Positions 37,498 through 48,908 of a stretch of 64,000 nucleotides of DNA are shown here, piece after piece (position 1 is the stretch's first letter; each line of letters opens with the position of its first letter). The notes under the pieces were generated by a model that saw only the letters and a list, made by a program, of their open reading frames with translations, was not told the origin of the DNA and did no database searches. The stretch is taken from positions 230,001 to 294,000 of the forward strand of contig JAKOGI010000360.1 of NCBI GenBank assembly GCA_029747015.1, given 5' to 3'. The position numbers were made by a program, and so were the translations under genes. Origin of the DNA: Carnegiea gigantea (lineage: Eukaryota; Streptophyta; Magnoliopsida; Caryophyllales; Cactaceae).

Positions 37498-39029
37498 TCC
37501 TTCGTGAAGTCATGTTACCTCTTTGTGAGATATGTTTTTCCCGTTGGTTACTTGAAGGGAAAAAGTCATAGAGCATAGGCCTGGTAATTTTTTGCTCTTT
37601 ATATTTACTTGCATTGACAACAGACAGGGAATTAGTTGAAGAGTTAAGAGTTCATATATAAGCCCTTGGTAAAGGGATTTTAATCACAATGTTGCCTATG
37701 ACTGCGTCTGCTTAGGTCTCTGGGCCATTCTTAAATATAAGCTTCCAATAACAAACAGATTTCAATGCATGTAGTCTTCTTAATGTGAGAATTCATTTTC
37801 CTTAATAAAAAGAATTTCACTGAATGTGATCTAGGGGCTTTGCCTGGTTGCAAGCTGTTTATGAAAGTAATTAATTGAAAAACTCTTCTGCTTCTAATTT
37901 GACCAATTGGCGTATCATTTACTTTTTAATTGTTTTCAGGTGGTAGACCACTTTTGTATTTTCCCTATCATTCAGGAAGTAGTTTTTCTGCTTTTAGGCT
38001 AAGGCTGCATACATGTGCCGCCTAAGAAAATCATGTATGTTACAAGTGCAGGTGCATACATACATGGGCGAGAACCTCATAAGAGGCATTATTCATATAT
38101 CCAGAAAAGGGGTTATTGGAATATTTGGGAGCATGTGTTGATTGATGTACAAAGCCCATCATCCTAGAGAAAATGTAGTTTTAATCCTATTGATTATGTC
38201 TTAGTTTGAAAAAGCGCACCCGAGTCATGCATAGACACCCCTCGGTGTGAAGCGGCCATGTCAGTGCCTCAAAGGGAATGAGGTGCGCCTCAAGGATGCA
38301 AGATTATATCTTCAACCTTTTTCTTCTATTTCTTGACCTTATATTTACCTTTTTATCTTTTCTTTTCTTAGGAGTTAAAAAGTGACCTATGCTTCTATGA
38401 TAAGTGTGTGTTTTGAAGGATATAACATATCTTAAGGTTATTTGCGATTAGTAGTTATATAGATGTCTAACCACTTTTTAATGCATTTATCTAAATTGTT
38501 TCTACAAAACATGCTTTTTGATATGTGAATGACTTTGAAACACTTTTGCTTAGATGTGCGCTTCTCATTCCTGATGCATGCGCCTTCGCCTCACTCCTTG
38601 GGCCCCCCGGGATCCTGGACGCCTTACACCTTTTAAAACTAAGGATTCTACTTATGAGAAAGTTAGTACTAGATAAATTGTCAAGTCCCAAGTCCCAGCC
38701 AATTCATTTGTTGCTCGCGTGAAGGGGAAGAGGATTAAATGTAAGAAGAATGTGGAAAGAAACTATTGCTTTTGCCCTTTCCACAAACATTTTGTTTGTA
38801 GGCGACTTCTTGTTTATATAAGTAAATCATAGATGCTCAAGAAGGAGTTATATTGTGAGAGAAGGAAGTTATATTGAATGAATCTTCAAATTTTGTAGTT
38901 GATACTTAAGACGGAGATTTGTAGTGCATAATTTCAGCCATTACTTAGCTTCAGTTTGGCAAGCGGGGTCATAGTTGTGGTGCTCGTTCCATTCTATCTG
39001 GACAATCATTGTTTCTGTACTTCGGAGAT
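37498..39029. other. Intergenic, or leader intron of the next gene
   Basis: Holds the 3' end of the PPR transcript and no further gene. Two GC-rich patches with GCGC/CCTCA phrases (38213-38300 and 38560-38630) look like remains of a transposon but have no ends I can define. Confidence 0.4.
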
Positions 39030-39115
39030 GTGGTTTTATTCATTGTCATTGTGAGTCGTATGCGGATCTTCCCAGACCCCACGGAAGTGGGACTCACTCG
39101 GGGTTGTTGTATGTG
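39030..39115 (+). mobile_element. SINE 3' fragment (TS/Au-like)
   Basis: CTTCCCAGACCCCACGGAAG, then GTGGGACTCACTC and GGGTTGTTGT match the body and GTTGTT-type tail of plant tRNA-derived TS/Au SINEs. It lacks the tRNA-like head. The same structure, longer, occurs at 41944. Confidence 0.6.
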
Positions 39116-39228
39116 GATCCCACTTTCAAATTCCATTTTGAGTTCTTTAAAGACCTCTAACTTGCTTCTTGTTCACTTCTCTTTTGAGATTTATATTTTT
39201 CTTGCCTGATGCTTCGCCGTTATAACAG

Positions 39229-39981
39229 ATGGCCAATCTGATTACTGGGTCTCAATCTTCTTTGCTGCATCCCCAGCTTCATCCACATGCTACCCTGGCT
39301 GGAAGAGGGCCTTTATCCATCAGCTATGGGGGAGTCAACATCTTTTCTTGTTGTAGGCCTGTTGGATCTTCAAGAACCAAATCGGAAAGCAGCCTGATAT
39401 GCCGAATGTCTGCTGTATCTCACCACAATCGTTGCCTCCAGAAGGGATTTGGTGCTTCACTTATTTCAAGGGCATCAGGTCTTGATATTGAGGTTCCGGG
39501 AGAGGCAGTTGATGTAAAGCCAGATTCTACTGGCGAAGGTGGGGATGAGGGCAGTGGCAAAGACCGAAACGGTGGAAGTGGAGGGGGAGGTGGTGGTGAT
39601 AGTGGTGAAAATAAAGGGGATGAAGGGTCAGATGAATCCAATGCTAAGAGGGGCAAGGCTCTTTTAATGTCCCAGAAGTTCACCCTGGCCTATGCTGCCC
39701 TAGTTGGACTGGGAGGTTTGGTGGGCTACTTGAAGAGTGGGAGCCAGAAGTCTTTAGTATCTGGTGGACTCTCAGCCCTGCTGCTATACTATGTCTACAC
39801 TGAGCTTCCAAAACGACCAGTCTTTGCTTCCGCAGTCGGGCTTGGCCTTTCTGCTGCCCTTCTTGTGGTAATGGGCTCGCGGTTCAAGAAGTCTGGCAAG
39901 GTATTCCCAGCAGGTGTTGTCTCCCTTGTGTCGCTGGTAATGACTGGCGGCTACATCCATGGAATTATGAAAACACACTGA
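39229..39981 (+). CDS. FAX2: FATTY ACID EXPORT 2-like plastid membrane protein
   Basis: 250 residues in one exon. Residues 1-60 are Ser/His/Arg-rich, like a chloroplast transit peptide. A Gly/Asp/Glu-rich linker follows (about 100-135, with GGSGGGGGGDSG). From about 148 to 246 is a Tmemb_14 domain of four hydrophobic segments containing GYLKSGSQKSLVSGG, GSRFKKSGKVFPAG and VMTGGYIHG. FAX proteins of this domain family carry free fatty acids across the plastid inner envelope for lipid assembly outside the plastid. The Gly-rich linker and domain sequence fit FAX2 better than FAX1, FAX3 or the small FAX members. The ATG follows TTATAACAG directly, so an upstream non-coding exon is likely. No lesions. 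Confidence 0.8.
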   Translation: MANLITGSQSSLLHPQLHPHATLAGRGPLSISYGGVNIFSCCRPVGSSRTKSESSLICRMSAVSHHNRCLQKGFGASLISRASGLDIEVPGEAVDVKPDSTGEGGDEGSGKDRNGGSGGGGGGDSGENKGDEGSDESNAKRGKALLMSQKFTLAYAALVGLGGLVGYLKSGSQKSLVSGGLSALLLYYVYTELPKRPVFASAVGLGLSAALLVVMGSRFKKSGKVFPAGVVSLVSLVMTGGYIHGIMKTH

Positions 39982-41381
39982 GATCTAGAGGGCCTTATAC
40001 TCATATTACGTAGCTGTTGAGGTGTTTGGGATGAGTTTGGTATGATTTTGGTGCTCGTAAACGGTTTTTTCTTTTTGGAAGACATGCCAAGAGGTTATTA
40101 TGTAGTTTTCTGGGTGCTGTTTGCTGATTTTACGTCTGTTGGTGGAATTTTGCTTGGAGTAATCATGTTGTTGTGTTTTCTGTAGTGTAAATCTGCTTGG
40201 TTAGACTTAGAGAGTTAACTAATTTTAGCCCTGTTTCTTGAACCCTATGGGCTAAAGCCAAATTGCAGGTCATGTTTTAGTAGGAAATAAAAACGTTTGT
40301 TTTGGTTGTTTTCCTTGATCAGGGAATTGGTGCCTTAGTGGCATCTTCAGGTTGATAGTCCAAGAAGCTCGGCCATGAATGATATAAGCCATACATGGCT
40401 TTTGAGTTAATAGAAGTGCAGTTGCATGTTTTAATCTTTTATGAGGAGGCAGATTGAGATCGCTTTGGGTATATGACAGAATTAGTGGGTTACACATGAT
40501 TGACCTGTATAAGCTTGCATATAAAATTGATTTTCATGAAAATTTTCATATTTACCCAACTTGAGATTTGACGTAATTTGAGGCTGGTCTAATTTGTCAT
40601 ATATCAAAATCCATTTCGCCCTAATGCAAATTGAAAGTGATTTGATAGTGGCCTATCCCACAATAAGCATCTTATAGGAAGAAGACGTATGTGCTTATAT
40701 TAAGTATAATTGATTATTATCTTGACTCTAGAACCTAGCTTGTTATTTGTCACGTATGGTCCAAATTAAATAAAACTAAATATTACTAGAAATTAGACAA
40801 ATTCATGCAAATAAACCTTATATCTATTTGCCAATCCAAAACTTATCTGACTGTACACAAGATAAACAGTCAATTTCAAGCTCAAAGTTTTAAATCCAAA
40901 TTCAATACCTCAAAAATTTTTCCATCTGGCGGGGTGGGGGGTCTAATATATCATTCTTATCTGTAAGTTACAAAATTACATAGAAATTGGTTGCGATTGA
41001 TCTTAGATTTGAAAACCGTAGACTATTTAATACTTCATAGAAACGAAGTAAAAAAAATTTAAAAATATATTTTGTTTTAATTCGTACAATTCAAGATAAA
41101 AAAATAATTCAAATTTATCTTTTTCAGATATCAAGATTTTGGACAACTATTCGAAACTCAAACTTGGGCTAGCGGAAATTCCCAAGATATGTTATAAACC
41201 GCGCAAAAAATGTGGTGGGGCCCTTTTTGCACAATATATGCGCGCCACAAGACAAGCATAAGCTCTGATTTGCCGTAGTGTAAAAAGGCAAAAATCATAC
41301 GAAAGAAGACTTGTAAATAGCTTTAATTTTGCAAATTATGGAGAGAGAAGCATCAGCTCAACTCTTGATTGATGTCTATCA
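39982..41381. other. Intergenic DNA between two plastid-protein genes
   Basis: Contains the 3' untranslated region of the FAX2-like gene (to about 40200) and the promoter of the next gene. A GC-richer patch lies at about 41200-41260. No gene seen. Confidence 0.5.
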
Positions 41382-44300
41382 ATGGCGGCCTTAAATTTTA
41401 CGACTGCTAGGGTCAGCAAGCCTTTGCTTGGGAATAATTATACTTGCCCTAAACATAATTTCATCCCCAAAAGCAAGGAACTTTGCAAGCTCTACTGCCC
41501 ACCATCATTCTACTTGTTAAGGGCAGCAGTTGCAGTTGCTGCCCAATCAGAAGGAACACAAGGCAGAATTTCAGAGGAGGAGAAACAAGATTGCTCGGAT
41601 TCTTCTGAATCTGAATCTGGTGTTACTGCTGGTATGTGGTAATCTACAATTGCAGTTTGAGGTTTGGTTGGCTGATTTGATCATCTATTGAATTGAATTC
41701 GAACCCCTTTTTGAGTAATTTGGAAACGTTCATATGAGAAGAGACATTGTTTGCATAGCTCTGTTTGATAAGGTATAATACCTTCCTTTGCTGTGGTGTA
41801 CTTATATTCAAATAGTTATGGTCACCTGATTTATTAGTATTTCTTAGTTCATTCCCTACTACGCATCCTTAGTTTTTTTTTTATTAAATGTTTTCACAAA
41901 ACCCTTCTTCTATAAAAGATTTTCACAAAATCTTATTTTGTGGGTCTCTTGGAATCAATCTCTCTGCGGGCAGGGATGCCGGTAGAGGTAAGGTTACTTA
42001 CATCTGGATCTCCCCAGACCTCGCGAAAGCAGGACTCACACAGGGAGTTGTTGTTGTTTTTGGCTTGTTGCTGTTACATGTAATTGATCATCCGAACTTT
42101 TGGGGCATATGATCATGATGAGCTTAATTGATTGGTTTATCAAGTCAGTCATATTCATTACTAGGTAGCTGGAAAAGTTTCTATTCAACTTTTGTAGTTT
42201 GATTTGAAGCATAACTTCTCACTAAACTAGTCCTCCACTTGGAGTGGTATGCTGTTTTTACTATGTCACCTTTTGACGATTATTTGTTGTGAAGTGCCAT
42301 GTTATTGAAATGTTGTTTAATATTGGTTACCGAAGAAATTACTATTGGAAATTTTCTTAGTTTTGGATTATGGTCTTGAAATTATAATTTCCCACTATGT
42401 TCTCTGTTTGAGCAGTAGGTTGTTGAAGCCTTTTTTTGGCCCCCTTTTTGTTTTGATAATGCACAAGGGCGAGTAAAATACTATAGGGAAAAGGAACTGA
42501 ACTTGACATCTAATGTACCAAAAGTTTCCTGTCTTCATTTGTTGGCCAAGACAGGCATAGCATTACTTTTTGTGGAACAAGTGCAACAGAAACTGACCTC
42601 CTTTCCTAGCCTTGCAACTCTCGGATTCCTGAGGCTGTGGCAATAGTTTGCAGAGAGATCATCATATGCTCCCAGAAACTCCATGTCAGTTATGCGTCTG
42701 CATCTGTCATGTGTTTGATTTTGAGGTTTAAATTTGTTAGGGTGGGATTACCCATGATGAAAATGTCGGGTGTCAAGTAAACAGAAGAACGAACAGGATG
42801 GTGACTTTGTACTTCCAAGAATATACGTTCCATATCCTAAGACTCAATTAATTTCATTGTGCATTTTATGAAAATGCAGTGCCTCCCACCTCTTTTGCGG
42901 GAGGGATGAGTTAGGCGGTGACAAGCAATGTAAAAGTTTGTTAATGTTAGATATTTGCTTTAGGATTGCATATTGTTTAGATCCTCCAAAGATGTGCTCC
43001 TAGTTTCTAGGAAGTTGTTAATTATGCTCCTTGTTTTTAGGCATTTCATTTTCTATTTTTAGATTGTTGTTTTTGATCATGCTTGAGTAATGGCTAATTT
43101 TTAGCCAATGATCTTAGGTTTAGTTTTTTATTTCCAGCTATTTAAAGTGTAATGCTTTTTGATGAAATATGTAGCCTCAGTTCATTCTCCCACAACTTAT
43201 ACTCTCTGTCTTAATTCCTTTTGTTCAAACCCAACAAATTGGTATCAGAGCCCTATTCTTAAGGGATCTGTGAAAAAAATAGAAACAGAGTCTAGCTTCT
43301 CTCAAATTGCTCCTCCTGCATTTGATGGAGAAAATTATCATTTATGGGCTGTTAGAATGCAGAACTATTTGGAGGCTTTGGATTTGTGGGATGCTGTGCA
43401 AGAGGACTATGAAGTTCCTGCCTTGCCTGATAATCCAACCATGGCACAAATCAAAAACAACAAAGATCGAAGAACCAGAAAAGCAAAGGCCAAAGCGTGT
43501 CTATTTGCAGGAGTTTCAACTACAATTTTCACAAGAATTATGTCTTTGACTATAGCAAAGGCTATCTGGGACTACCTTAAAGAAGAGTATGCTAGAGATG
43601 AAAGGATACGAGGAATGCAGGTGCTGAACCTCATCAGAGAGTTCGAGTTGCTAAAGATGGAGAAGTCTGAGACAATCAAAGAGTACTCAGACAGACTACT
43701 TGGCATTGTGAACAAGGTTAGATTACTTGGAACTGAGTTTGGTGATTCAAGAATTGTGCAAAAAATTCTTGTAACAGTCCCTGACTTTTATGAAGCATCC
43801 ATAACCACCTTGGAAAACACAAAGGATCTGTCCAAAATTACTTTGGCAGAACTTCTAAATGCCTTACAGTCACAAGAACAACGAAGGCTCATGAGACAAG
43901 AGCGTACAGTTGAGGGTGCTTTGCCTGCGAAGCATCAAACATCAGCTCAATTCAGGAAGAAAAACAACAAGAAAAGTGCAACATCCAACAGTGAGAGCAC
44001 TGGAAACAACTCACTCCACAGTAAGGGCAGAAGCTCAAAGCGAAACTATCCACCTTGTCGACATTGTGGGAAATTAGGCCATCCTCCATTCAAATGCTGG
44101 AAGAGGCCAGATGCAAAATGCAGCAAATGCAATCAAATGGGACATGAAGCTGTCATTTGCAACAACAAACTTCAGAAGCATGAAACAAGCATTCAAGTTG
44201 ATGCTCAGGTCGCTCACGAAGATGACGAAGATCACATTTTTGTGGCAGAAAGTTTTTCATGTAAGACTAACACAGCAGAAAGCTGGTTAATTGACAGTGG

Positions 44301-47300
44301 TTGCACAAATCACATGACCTATGATAAAACTCTCTTCAGGGAGTTAAAATCTCAGGTTACTACAAAGATTACAATTGGAGACGGGAGATACATCCTTGCG
44401 AAAGGAAAAGGGACAGTGGCAATCACAACTAATTCAGGTACAAAAACAATTTCAGATATTCTTTATGTACCCGAAATAGATCAGAATTTGCTGAGTGTTA
44501 GCCAGTTGCTTGAAAAAGGATTTAAGATGTTCTTTGATAACCCGTATTGCCATATTTATGATGTCCCTGGGAATGAGATTTTGCGAGTAAAAATGTTGGG
44601 AAGAAGTTTTTCATTCGATCCAACGGAGGGAGAACACATAGCATATTCTGCAAATGCTGATGTTACTGAAATTTGGCACAAAAGGCTGGGCCATTGCCAT
44701 ATTCAAAGAATGCTGAAAATGACAGAGAAGGATATGACGAAAGGGCTACCAGGTTTTGTTGATTATTTACCAAGTTGCAGTGCTAGTCAATTCGGTAAAC
44801 AACATAGGAGGTCTTTTCCTAAATCAACATGGAGAGCTTTGCAAAAGCTTCAGCTTATACATACTGATGTTGCAGGACCTCAAAAAACTTCATCCCTGCA
44901 AGGTAGCCTCTATTATATTCTCTTTATTGATGATCTTACTAGAATGTGCTGGATTTTATTTCTTGAAATTTAAGTCTGAAGTCGCTGGAGTGTTCTATAA
45001 ATTCAAGAATATGGCGGAGAATCAGAGTGGGTACAAAATTCAGATTTTAAGGTCTGATAATGGAAAGGAATATACGTCGGCAGAATTTAATTTATTTTGC
45101 GACGAAGCAGGCTTTGAACATCAACTTACAGCTTCCTATACTCCACAACAGAATGGAGTAAGTGAGAGGAGAAATAGGTCGGTGACGGAAATAGCCAGGT
45201 GCATGCTACATGAGAAGGAATTGCCGAAAACATTCTGGGTTGAAGCAGCAAACACTGCAGTTTTCCTGCAAAATCGACTTCCAACCAAGACTTTGGAAGA
45301 CAAAACCCCATTTGAGGCATGGTATGGTTATAAGCCTTCACTGAGCTTTCTAAAAGTGTTTGGCTGCTTGTGTTTTGTTCATGTTCCACAGGCCAAGCGT
45401 GACAAACTTGACAAGAAGGCAGTTCCAGGGATCTTTGTAGGCTATAGCACAGTCTCAAAAGCTTACGAAGTTTATCATCCTCAAACAAGGAACATGACAA
45501 TTACACGAGATGTTCATTTTTGTGAGAATGAACAATCGGATTGGAGCAATCCTAAAAAAACTGATGGGTTCTTACAAGAAGTGAACATTCCCTTTGAAGA
45601 TCACAATGAGCAGCAAGAGGAATGGCTGAATGAGAGAGAAGATGATCCTCCTGTCAGAGGAATAAGGTTGCTCTCAGAAATCTATCAAAGATGTAATGTC
45701 GCAATTTATGAACCTGCTGGAGCCGAAGAAGCCCTTCAAGACCAAAAATGGAGAAATGCAATGGAGGAGGAGATGTCAATGATCAACAAAAATGAAACAT
45801 GGGCACTTGTTAATAAGCCACAAGACAGAAAGGTTATTGGAGTTAAATGGGTTTTCAGAACAAAGCTCAATGCTGATGGTTCTGTCAAGAAATACAAGGC
45901 TAGACTTATTGTTAAGGGTTATGCTCAGATTTTTGGTGTTGATTATACTGATACTTTTGCTCCTGTTGCAAGGTTAGAGACGATCAGATTGTTGCTAGCT
46001 ATAGCAGCACAAAAAGGTTGGAAACTTTTCCAGTTAGATGTCAAGTCAGCATTCTTAAATGGTGTCTTGGAGGAGGAGATATACGTAGAGCAGCCAGAAG
46101 GGTTTGTAGTGAGAGGGGAAGAGGATAAAGTCTATCAGCTAAAGAAGGCTCTTTATGGCCTTAAACAGGCACCTCGATCCTGGTACAGCAGAATCAATGA
46201 TTACTTATTGAGTTTGGGCTTTGAAAGAAGTTTATCGGAGACTACTCTTTATGTGAAACATAAGGGAAATGATATTCTTATTGTTTCTTTTTATGTCGAT
46301 GACTTGTTAGTGACAGGAAACAACAGAAATTTGGTTGACAAGTTCAAAAAAGAAATGATGCAGGAGTTTGAGATGACTGATCTTGGACTTATGACATATT
46401 TTCTTGGCATGGAGGTACAGCAAAATCCGCATGAAATCTTCATACGTCAAAAGAAGTATGCAAAGGAAATTCTTAAGAAGTTTTAGATGGATGACTGCAA
46501 AGCAATGAGCACACCGATGAACTCAAAAGAAAAATTGTGCAAGGAAGATGGTACACATCAAGTAGATGAAGCACACTTCAGAAGTCTTATTGGTTGTTTG
46601 ATGTATTTGACAGCAACAAGGCCTGACATTCAGTTTCCTGTAAGTGTGTTATCTCGATTCATGCATTGTGCTACTGAGATTCATTTAAAGGCAGCAAGAA
46701 GAATTTTAAGGTACATTAAAGGTACTGTTGATTTCGGAGTCAAGTTTGAAAGCTGTCAAAGTTTCAAGCTATGTGGGTTCTCAGACAGTGATTGGGGTGG
46801 AGATGTGGATGACATGAGAAGTACATCAGGCTATTGTTTCAGCCTTGGTTCAGGAGTATTCACATGGTGTTCTAAGAAGCAAGATTTCGTGACACAATCT
46901 ACTGCGGAAGCAGAGTTTGTGGCTATTGCGGCAAGTGTAAATCAAGCTTTATGGTTGAGAAAAATACTAAGTGATCTGCAAATAAAACAAGCTGAACCTA
47001 CTGATGTGTTTGTGGACAATCAAGCAGCAATCTCAATCTCAAAAAATCCTGTTTTTCATGGAAAAACTAAGCACTTCGACATCAAGCTTTTCTTTGTGAG
47101 GAAAGTGCAGAAGAAAGGAGAAGTAACTCTGCTCTATTGCAAGTCTGAAGATCAGTTAGCTGATTTGTTTACAAAACCACTTCCAGCTGCCAAGTTCGAG
47201 TATCTAAGGCAGAAAATTGGAGTTTGCAAATCCTAAAGCAAGGAGGAGTGTTAGATATTTGCTTTAGGATTGCATATTGTTTAGATCCTCCAAAGATGTG

Positions 47301-48634
47301 CTCCTAGTTTCTAGGAAGTTGTTAATTATGCTCCTTGTTTTTAGGCATTTCATTTTCTATTTTTAGATTGTTGTTTTTGATCATGCTTGAGTAATGGCTA
47401 ATTTTTAGCCCATGATCTTAGGTTTAGTTTTTCATTTCCAGCTATTTAAAGTGTAATGCTTTTTGATGAAATGTGTAGCCTCAGTTCATTCTCTCACAAC
47501 TTATACTCTCTGTTTTAATTCCTTTTGTTCAAACCCAACAGTTAAAACCTTTTGCATACTAACTTGACATGGAATGCAAATAGCCTTATTTAAAGGGAAA
47601 TAAAAAGTGGAAATCCAATTAAATGTGTTTTGGAATGTTAAGCTGGCTGCCTAAGCTTTGGTCTAATGATATTCTTGAACTCCATCTCCAGGAAAAGGAT
47701 TGTTCCCATCTGCGCGGGCACAGTTGTATCTCTTGGAGCAACTCACCTCATCATCAGCCAGTTCATCCGCTGCTGCTGCTGGTATGTAAACTTGTAACTC
47801 TCCAATGAGTGATGATTACGAAAAACATGCTATTGTTTCTCTCTCTGTAGACTGATCAAGTATGGGGCATATGATCTGCTGTGTTCATTCTCTGTAGCAT
47901 GATTGAATTTGAAATTAGAAGGTTTGCAGATTTTTAGTTGATTCTTGAAAATTAGAATCTGTCTGCTTTTTGAGATCCTCAAAAAATTTTAGGTTCCCAG
48001 CTTCATGTTGTGATGGATTGAAGCAAAATACCTTGGTGTTTGCCTTATACTTCGATCTGGAGTTGTACGCCGTAGCAGTTTTTAAATACAGGTTCCAATG
48101 GAACACTGCCCTTTTTACAATTCTGGCAGTGAGGTTGCATATGTTCGGACCCATAGTCCCTCCTAGCACCTGGATAGCACTTTGGCGTATTATCTGCCAT
48201 GATTAGGTTTCTTGGAGAGAATCTATAAAGCTTATAGGAGAATATGAAATATGGTGTAAAATTATGATATCGAATTAACGAAACCGGTTACATGTTGGTT
48301 GAAATTCATGATGATGTTCAACTTGCCAGATCAAGGTTATGAAACCGATAATGGTTCAGTTGGGAAAAGAACGATAAAAGAGCAGCTTGCCCAGATAGTA
48401 GGTGACCGAGATGATGATTTTGGCATTCCATTGGGAAAGAATTTGAAGAAAGTGAGCCCAAAGTTCTTGACAATATCTCAGAAAAGGAACATCAGAAGAC
48501 AAGCCTACCTTGATCAAGTGTCTCAGAGGAATGACTCTGTTTTCTTTGCCACAATTGGAGCCTTTGTAATCCTCCCGCCGGTTGTAATACTTGGAATTGC
48601 TATTGTAGCTGGCTATGTACAACTCTTTCCATAG
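41382..48634 (+). CDS. Three-exon gene for a probable plastid single-pass membrane protein
   Basis: Exons 41382-41631, 47692-47781 and 48330-48634 join in phase 1 at consensus GT-AG borders (GGTATGTGG, CTCCAG/GA, GGTATGTAA, TTGCCAG/AT) to give 214 residues. The N-terminus (MAALNFTTARVSK..., Ser/Thr/Lys-rich, few acids) suits a chloroplast transit peptide. The middle is acidic and Ser-rich (SDSSESESG), then a Ser/Ala tract. The C-terminal part has FGIPLGKNLKKVSP, SQKRNIRRQAYLDQVSQRND and one hydrophobic segment (VFFATIGAFVILPPVVILGI) close to the end, leaving a short tail. I do not recognise the family and give no function. Intron 1 is 6,060 bp because a copia element and a SINE sit in it; the reading frame is intact, so the gene may still work if the intron is spliced. 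Confidence 0.8.
41944..42062 (+). mobile_element. SINE (TS/Au-like) in intron 1
   Basis: Contains GGGTCTCTTGGAATCAATCT, GGTAGAGGTAAGG, CTCCCCAGACC and a GTTGTTGTTG tail, in the order found in plant TS/Au SINEs. The tRNA-like head is missing or too diverged to see. Confidence 0.7.
42945..43236 (+). repeat. 5' LTR of the copia element
   Basis: TGTTAGATATTTGC to AAACCCAACA, 292 bp, equal in length to the 3' copy. Confidence 0.97.
43240..43251 (+). other. Primer-binding site, copia element
   Basis: TGGTATCAGAGC, an exact initiator-tRNA-Met site, three bases after the LTR. Confidence 0.93.
43261..46486 (+). pseudogene. Copia gag, protease, integrase and most of reverse transcriptase, one frameshift
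   Basis: The frame runs from the leader (first upstream ATG at 43159 lies in the LTR). Gag has the UBN2-type core (FDGENYHLWAVRMQNYLEAL, LNLIREFELLKM) and two CCHC knuckles (CRHCGKLGHPPFKC, CSKCNQMGHEAVIC). Protease shows WLIDSGCTNHM. The integrase zinc domain has its last Cys replaced by Ser (SCSASQFGK). An extra T in the run near 44953 shifts the frame; the rest reads in the next frame with the DDE residues (HTDVAGP, RSDNGKEY, QQNGVSERRNR). Reverse transcriptase has KARLIVKGYAQ and YVDDLLVTG. A TAG at 46484-46486 ends it. Confidence 0.95.
46487..47236 (+). pseudogene. C-terminal reverse transcriptase and RNase H of copia pol
   Basis: Continues in frame directly after the TAG at 46484, so a single Gln- or Trp-type codon change explains the break. 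Contains MYLTATRPDIQF, GFSDSDWGGD, STAEAEFVAIA, VDNQAAISISKNP, FHGKTKHFDI and LADLFTKPLP, the usual copia RNase H order, and ends at TAA 47234. Confidence 0.95.
47235..47248 (+). other. Polypurine tract, copia element
   Basis: AAAGCAAGGAGGAG directly before the 3' LTR. Confidence 0.85.
47249..47540 (+). repeat. 3' LTR of the copia element
   Basis: 292 bp, TGTTAG to CCCAACA, followed by the GTTAA target duplicate. Confidence 0.97.
47692..47781 (+). CDS. Exon 2 of the plastid membrane protein gene
   Basis: 30 codons encoding KGLFPSARAQLYLLEQL and a Ser/Ala run. Bounded by CTCCAG and GGTATGTAA and in the same phase as its neighbours. It lies only 151 bp after the copia element. Confidence 0.8.
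48330..48634 (+). CDS. Exon 3 (terminal) of the plastid membrane protein gene
   Basis: Begins with the last two bases of an Asp codon after TTGCCAG, reads DQGYETDNGSVGKRT, contains the single membrane segment and ends at TAG 48632. The upstream in-frame ATG at 48299 belongs to the intron. Confidence 0.8.
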
Positions 48635-48908
48635 TAATATGATAGAATATTCAAATTTTAGTTTGTAGTTTTTCTTCCCTTCACTGCGTGTAATGTCGCC
48701 GCCAACCAGCTTGTTTTGAGGAGAGATTTTTACATATTCCAGTAGCGTTATATCATCATACAAGTGAGTTATGCTATCAAAATTTCAGTTATTTTTTTTT
48801 TTTGGGGGTCTGTAGGGTATTGCACGGATATCATACATTACATATAGTGATGATCTAATATGCATGGCTAAGTTTATAGTCATTTGAATTTGATCTTTGC
48901 TTACCTTC

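Larger units (their letters stand above)
42945..47540 (+). mobile_element. Ty1/copia retrotransposon inside intron 1
   Basis: 4,596 bp with 292-bp LTRs at both ends, a tRNA-Met primer site, a gag-pol reading frame, a polypurine tract, and a perfect 5-bp target duplication GTTAA (42940-42944 and 47541-47545). The two LTRs differ at five positions by my count (98.3% identical), so the insertion is recent on the scale of this window. It lies in the same orientation as the host gene. One frameshift and one stop interrupt the polyprotein, so it is non-autonomous now. Integrase before reverse transcriptase defines Ty1/copia. Confidence 0.97.

Noticed and set aside
38213..38640. GC-rich patches with GCGCACC and CCTCA phrases as ends of a transposon
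   Set aside because: Inverted similarity is weak and no target duplication could be found.
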